DNA from: JAZTYK01 sp045636925
Lineage (GTDB): Bacteria > Bacillota > Clostridia > Oscillospirales > Butyricicoccaceae
NCBI GenBank assembly: GCA_045636925.1
Contig: JAZTYK010000021.1
Coordinates: forward strand, 1-61,616
Length of the DNA: 61,616 bases
Reading direction: 5' to 3'
Position 1 is the stretch's first letter. Every line of letters begins with the position of its first letter. Positions 58,635 through 61,616 of this stretch are shown in pieces. The translations under genes and the position numbers were made by a program. Below the pieces are notes generated by a model. That model did not search any database. It saw only the letters and a program-made list of their open reading frames with translations, and was not told the origin of the DNA.

Positions 58635-58671
58635 AATACCCAAAGGGTTTATCATCCCTTTGGGTATTTTA
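58635..58671. terminator. Bidirectional terminator
   Basis: Stem AATACCCAAAGGG/CCCTTTGGGTATT with an 8-nt loop, then TTAC; between convergent genes. Confidence 0.83.
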
Positions 58672-58683
58672 CTTATTGCTACA

Positions 58684-59220
58684 TTATTTCGTACGCACCT
58701 CAAAGGTTACACCATCCAGACTGAACTCGCTGAAGTTATACGTGGTACTGAAACAGCTGTTATGTTGCACTTGGATTTCTACACCGCGAACCGCCAGCTT
58801 ATCAATTTGACGGTCAGTCCCCTGGGGAAGCACCATGTTCAAGAGCAACACATGATGCCACTGCTTCCCGTCCTCATAGCTAAAAAGCTGTCCTGCAGGT
58901 GCATCACTATTTGTAGGATAGACCAGTTTGCCACCCTGCCGACTTTGATAATAAAAAAAGCCGCTCTTTTTCACTGCAACAAATCGGTCAAAATGTCCTG
59001 TACTTTCCTGAGAAGGGGTATAGTAAAAGGTATAGGATCCAAGTTCCAACTTTTCTGCCTTGTTCCATGTGCCACCTGCGGCACTATCGGCAGAAAAGCG
59101 GAAGCCAGCCAGCAACGCCACAAAAAAGCCCAACACCAAACAGCCCGCCACAACAATTGCAGCACAGGCAAAGTAAGCGCGGTTTACCATTCGTTTTTCT
59201 CGTTTTTCAAGCTCGTCCAA
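58684..59220 (-). CDS. Single-pass membrane protein of unknown function
   Basis: A 178-residue protein: charged cytoplasmic start (DELEKREKRMVNR), one helix at about 15-37 and an extracytoplasmic domain with WNKAEKLELGSYTFYYTPSQ and FYYQSRQGGKLVYPTN. No family recognised. The start is TTG (59218-59220), which has a perfect AGGAGG seven bases upstream; the next Met would cut the charged N-terminus. It has its own promoter. Confidence 0.75.
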   Translation of the reverse strand: MDELEKREKRMVNRAYFACAAIVVAGCLVLGFFVALLAGFRFSADSAAGGTWNKAEKLELGSYTFYYTPSQESTGHFDRFVAVKKSGFFYYQSRQGGKLVYPTNSDAPAGQLFSYEDGKQWHHVLLLNMVLPQGTDRQIDKLAVRGVEIQVQHNSCFSTTYNFSEFSLDGVTFEVRTK

Positions 59221-59273
59221 GTTATTTCCTCCTGTTCATGCTCTCTGTTTCATCAAAGAACAATACGGGTTAT

Positions 59274-59302
59274 ATTATACCTTATCTTGACAAAAGATGC
59301 AA
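59274..59302 (-). promoter_or_regulatory. Promoter of the 178-residue membrane protein gene
   Basis: Minus strand: -35 TTGCAT (59297-59302), 17-bp spacer, -10 TATAAT (59274-59279). It abuts the stop codon of the GNAT remnant. Confidence 0.7.
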
Positions 59303-59304
59303 TG

Positions 59305-59580
59305 TCAGAATTGATTTTGCAAAAGCTTTTGCCACTTTACGTTACGCAGTTTTTCTTTCATTTTCTCCATCCGATAGTTTTTCAAAATTATGCTCCGACG
59401 TTCCACCCAATTTTCCTGCCAGACTTCATACCCGCGTGCTTCAAAAAATGGCTTTGCAGTGATGGAGGCATACGTTACTAACGGACGTGCCTTGCAATTC
59501 GACTCCAGGGCATCACAAATGGCAGTAGCCATCCCCATTCTCTGGTAGTCCCTGTGCACATGCAATCGGTCCAGGGCAAC
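59305..59580 (-). pseudogene. GNAT acetyltransferase remnant (C-terminal part)
   Basis: About 92 residues matching the acetyl-CoA-binding half of a GNAT N-acetyltransferase: LDRLHVHRDYQRMGMATAICDALE (the Q/RxxGxA loop) and TYASITAKPFFEARGYEVWQ near the end. The N-terminal half is missing. Upstream of about 59580 the frame reads through sequence that codes for something else on the other strand. There is no ribosome binding site or plausible start. Likely non-functional after a deletion. Confidence 0.75.
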
Positions 59581-59754
59581 AGCAGTGCAGGCACCACGCT
59601 GGCGCTCACAGATAACAGTGGTCAAACTGTGCTGGAATACACCCCCACGCTGAATTACTCTCTCATCATCCTCAGCAGCGCCGATATTATTTCCGGTCAA
59701 AGTTATACTATTACATTGTCTAATGGTACCTCCGGCACGTTCAATGCTTATTAA
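59581..59754 (+). pseudogene. Carbohydrate-binding-domain protein remnant (C-terminal part)
   Basis: About 57 residues ending at TAA 59752-59754: SSAGTTLALTDNSGQTVLEY, LNYSLIILSSADIISGQSYT and a final TSGTFNAY. This resembles the C-terminal beta repeat of secreted carbohydrate-binding or dockerin-type proteins of Clostridia. Its 5' part is gone, and a terminator follows. It abuts the GNAT remnant on the other strand. Confidence 0.65.
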
Positions 59755-59772
59755 ATTAACACAAATCTCTAT

Positions 59773-59802
59773 AAATCACCCGCTCTTCAAAGCGGGTGAT
59801 TT
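59773..59802 (+). terminator. Terminator left from the carbohydrate-binding gene
   Basis: Stem AAATCACCCGCT/AGCGGGTGATTT, then TTCTTTT. Confidence 0.8.
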
Positions 59803-59825
59803 TCTTTTACTCCACGCATCGTAGG

Positions 59826-59854
59826 TTGCAATTTCCTGCTTAGTTCACTATACT
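59826..59854 (+). promoter_or_regulatory. Promoter of the XRE-desulfoferrodoxin gene
   Basis: -35 TTGCAA (59826-59831), 17-bp spacer, -10 TATACT (59849-59854). Confidence 0.7.
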
Positions 59855-59875
59855 AAAAGCAAAGGAGCGATGCCT

Positions 59876-60460
59876 ATGAACACTTATCTTACCGGCACTA
59901 CCATTAAGCAGCTGCGCGAAGCAAAAGGTCTCACACAGGCACAATTGGCCCAACAAATCGGTGTCAGTGATAAAACTATCTCAAAATGGGAAACTGCCAA
60001 AGGCTTGCCGGATATTTCTCTGTTGGAGGCTATTGGTCAGGCACTTGGCATTTCTGTGCAGGAGTTGCTAAATGGATCCCCGGTTACCAATCGCAACATT
60101 TCCGGCAATATGCTGCGCACCAAGTTTTATGTCTGTCCCCTTTGTGGTAATATTCTACATGCCACCGGCAATGCACTCATCAGCTGCTGCGGTATTACGC
60201 TGCCACCGTTGGAGGCAGAAGATGTGGACGATGCACACAAGCCAGTAATTGAGCCAGTAGAAGATGAATATTTTATCACAGTGCCCCACCCTATGACAAA
60301 ACAACATTATATTTCCTTTCTTGCCCATCTTACTTCTGATCGCCTTCAGCTGGTCAAACTGTATCCTGAAGGAAACGCAGAAACTCGGCTGCGTCTGCGA
60401 GGACGCGGTTTCTTGTATCTATACTGTAATCATCACGGACTGATGAAGTATAAACTCTAA
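59876..60460 (+). CDS. XRE-family HTH regulator fused to a desulfoferrodoxin-like domain
   Basis: A 194-residue fusion. Residues about 8-64 are an XRE helix-turn-helix (IKQLREAKGLTQAQLAQQIG, then SDKTISKWE). Residues 84-194 follow desulfoferrodoxin. The rubredoxin-like iron site would be C87, C90, C104 and C105. The superoxide reductase site would be H121, H138, H144, C184 and H187, with spacings close to the enzyme (6 and 3 residues kept). The usual Glu-Lys before the first His is Asp-Ala here. A redox- or superoxide-sensing repressor is my inference. The start at 59876 is set by AAAGGAG; an ATG six bases earlier is too close. Confidence 0.82.
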   Translation: MNTYLTGTTIKQLREAKGLTQAQLAQQIGVSDKTISKWETAKGLPDISLLEAIGQALGISVQELLNGSPVTNRNISGNMLRTKFYVCPLCGNILHATGNALISCCGITLPPLEAEDVDDAHKPVIEPVEDEYFITVPHPMTKQHYISFLAHLTSDRLQLVKLYPEGNAETRLRLRGRGFLYLYCNHHGLMKYKL

Positions 60461-60463
60461 GAA

Positions 60464-60497
60464 AAAAGCATTGGCTTATTACAAGCCAATGCTTTTA
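60464..60497. terminator. Bidirectional terminator
   Basis: Stem AAAAGCATTGGCTT/AAGCCAATGCTTTT with a 5-nt loop, between convergent genes. Confidence 0.85.
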
Positions 60498-60500
60498 TAT

Positions 60501-60920
60501 TTACTTTTTTGGTTCTGCTGTGTCGATACTTTTACCGTAAACCACAAACCGCTGATAGAAATACTCACTAATAAAGTTAATTGCCATGGTCAGCGCCAGC
60601 ACCAAATATTCATTCCATCCCACCTGCTTACCAGTCAGCACCGCAGTCCACCAGGTCGACAACGGGGTAAAGACCAAGTAAAACAGTGCAACTTTCAACA
60701 TTGCGATGGGTACATTTGCCACCGAATGAAATGTAAACTTGCGGTTAAGCGTAAAGTTCCACAGCACCGACAAGACCAGTGACAGTAAATAACTCAACCA
60801 GTGTTCCAGATGCAGTACTTCTTCAAACAGTGCAAAGCTTGCCACCTGAATGATACCTGCACTGACAGAAAACAACGCAAATTTAATAGTGCGCAGGAGT
60901 TCTTTTTTTCTTTCACTCAT
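60501..60920 (-). CDS. GtrA-family membrane protein
   Basis: A 139-residue protein with four hydrophobic helices. IKFALFSVSAGIIQVASFALFEE opens the domain, SLVLSVLWNFTLNRKFTF is the family's most conserved block and FISEYFYQRFVVYGKS closes it. GtrA proteins are thought to flip or present polyprenyl-linked sugars for wall or surface glycosylation. The partner glycosyltransferase is not adjacent. The ATG at 60918-60920 has GAGGTG upstream. Confidence 0.9.
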   Translation of the reverse strand: MSERKKELLRTIKFALFSVSAGIIQVASFALFEEVLHLEHWLSYLLSLVLSVLWNFTLNRKFTFHSVANVPIAMLKVALFYLVFTPLSTWWTAVLTGKQVGWNEYLVLALTMAINFISEYFYQRFVVYGKSIDTAEPKK

Positions 60921-61038
60921 AAGAGACACCTCTTTCTTGCTTCAATTCTATCACAACATTTTCATGAATGCAATATGTCATATTATTTATCCTATACTTA
61001 AGACTCAACTTGCTGCGAGGTGATTTTTAAAAACAACA

Positions 61039-61068
61039 AAAAACCTCAAGTCTTTCGACTTGAGGTTT
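61039..61068 (-). terminator. Terminator of the rRNA/tRNA operon
   Basis: Perfect stem AAAACCTCAAGTC/GACTTGAGGTTTT with a 4-nt loop; six T on the minus strand. It lies directly after the CCA of tRNA-Asn. Confidence 0.88.
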
Positions 61069-61144
61069 TGGCTCCCCCTGTTGGACTCGAACCAACGACC
61101 CTGCGGTTAACAGCCGCATGCTCTACCGACTGAGCTAAGGAGGA
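61069..61144 (-). tRNA. tRNA-Asn (anticodon GTT)
   Basis: A 76-nt cloverleaf on the minus strand with acceptor TCCTCCT/AGGGGGA (including a U-G pair), encoded CCA (61069-61071) and anticodon GTT in the loop CTGTTAA. It is the last gene of the rRNA operon, 10 bp after 5S. Confidence 0.94.
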
Positions 61145-61154
61145 ATATATAGAA

Positions 61155-61271
61155 GTAGGCGTCAACCTATTTTCCCAGGCCGTCGCCAGCCAAGTATCGT
61201 CGGCACCTGTGAGCTTAACTACCGTGTTCGAGATGGGAACGGGTGGACCCTCACCGTAATCAACACCTACT
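61155..61271 (-). rRNA. 5S ribosomal RNA
   Basis: About 117 nt on the minus strand. It has the 5S hallmarks CCCGTTCCCATCTCGAACAC and AGTTAAGCTC, with ends GTAGGTG and CGCCTAC that pair as helix I. Exact ends are approximate. It lies downstream of two tRNAs rather than directly after 23S. Confidence 0.93.
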
Positions 61272-61287
61272 ACTATTATTAAATTAA

Positions 61288-61362
61288 TGGTGACCCGTAG
61301 GAGAATCGAACTCCTGTTTGCGGCGTGAGAGGCCGCCGTCTTGACCGCTTGACCAACGGGCC
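61288..61362 (-). tRNA. tRNA-Glu (anticodon CTC)
   Basis: A 75-nt cloverleaf on the minus strand with acceptor GGCCCGT/ACGGGTC, encoded CCA and anticodon loop CTCTCAC (CTC). It sits between tRNA-Lys and 5S. Confidence 0.93.
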
Positions 61363-61397
61363 ACGCCAATATATAAAGGCTTTCGCCTAAATATCAA

Positions 61398-61473
61398 TGG
61401 TACACCTTCAGAGACTCGAACTCTGGACACCCTGATTAAGAGTCAGGTGCTCTACCAACTGAGCTAAAGGTGC
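61398..61473 (-). tRNA. tRNA-Lys (anticodon CTT)
   Basis: A 76-nt cloverleaf on the minus strand with acceptor GCACCTT/AAGGTGT (G1-U72), encoded CCA and anticodon loop CTCTTAA (CTT). It is the first tRNA after 23S. Confidence 0.93.
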
Positions 61474-61555
61474 ATATTGTTTACCAGCACATTGAAAACT
61501 GAAAGAGATAAGACATTGAAAAGGAACTTCGTTGAGGTTGCCTATAATCTGATAT

Positions 61556-61616
61556 AGGTCAAGCCCTCGGCCTATTAGTATCAGTCGACTAAATACATTG
61601 CTGCACGTACATCTCT
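61556..61616 (-). rRNA. 23S ribosomal RNA, 3' end (partial)
   Basis: The minus strand reads the terminal 23S segment ACTAATAGGCCGAGGGCTTGACC after the CAGCAATGTATTTAGTCGACTGAT-like stretch. The gene continues past the window edge. The exact 3' end is approximate. Confidence 0.85.

Noticed and set aside
59581..59700. N-terminal 40 codons of the GNAT frame
   Set aside because: This part is antisense to the carbohydrate-binding remnant, which has the better protein-like sequence, so the open frame here is accidental.

Overview
The window looks like chromosomal core from an anaerobic, endospore-forming member of the Clostridia, most likely near the Oscillospiraceae/Butyricicoccaceae. This is inferred, not tested. 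The grounds are a type III glutamine synthetase, dipicolinate synthase genes (dpaA/dpaB), a citrate lyase cluster, two-subunit class I fumarase, Firmicutes-type SOS boxes, strong AGGAGG ribosome binding sites and sigma-A promoters of the TTGACA-17-TATAAT kind. I see no phage, insertion sequence, CRISPR array or large genomic island.

Layout from left to right. 1-570: a small branched array of mini-hairpins and two leftward tRNA genes (Ser-GGA and a CAT-anticodon tRNA). 661-2977: a 59-residue protein, then a radical SAM protein and its linked partner of the predicted DNA-repair pair, driven by a promoter carrying a LexA box. 3065-8216: a leftward operon citD-citE-citF-fumarase alpha-fumarase beta, with citC divergent. 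8268-18600: an unusual leader with two mini-ORFs before a small membrane protein, a HAD hydrolase, a P-loop protein, murI with a [2Fe-2S]/degenerate flavodiiron-like protein, a DD-carboxypeptidase, a second LexA-boxed small membrane protein, an MTA/SAH nucleosidase-M20 hydrolase-DUF1653 operon and an aminotransferase. 18641-32304: EamA transporter-lgt-folD, typA, pepF, a CNNM/CBS protein, the radical SAM (DUF512)-der-gpsA operon, the DUF177-rpmF operon and a pseudouridine synthase.

32450-46192: the potABCD polyamine transporter operon with DUF3842, an ECF S component behind a structured leader, a glycerophosphodiesterase, ychF, a cluster with a coupled 17-codon mini-ORF and two paralogous 100-residue membrane proteins, a RodA/FtsW protein, tsaE-tsaB-rpiB-upp and a dicarboxylate/amino-acid symporter. 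46230-58671: glutamine synthetase III, an E2-like acyltransferase with a DivIVA-like coiled-coil protein, tRNA-Arg, an S66 peptidase-recD2-comF operon, mreB, murC and dpaA-dpaB. 58684-61616: a small membrane protein, a deletion scar joining two gene remnants, an XRE-desulfoferrodoxin fusion regulator, a GtrA protein, and the end of a leftward rRNA operon (23S tail, tRNA-Lys, tRNA-Glu, 5S, tRNA-Asn).

Working together: citrate lyase splits citrate to acetate and oxaloacetate, and the co-transcribed fumarase links malate to fumarate, a reductive branch suited to anaerobic citrate use. Several genes serve the envelope (murI, murC, dacF, lgt, mreB, a RodA/FtsW protein, gpsA). The best candidates for undescribed biology are the LexA-boxed genes, the two promoter-hairpin-mini-ORF leaders, the XRE-desulfoferrodoxin fusion and the branched hairpin array. 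All gene calls are by eye from motifs and remembered family features; no database search was run.
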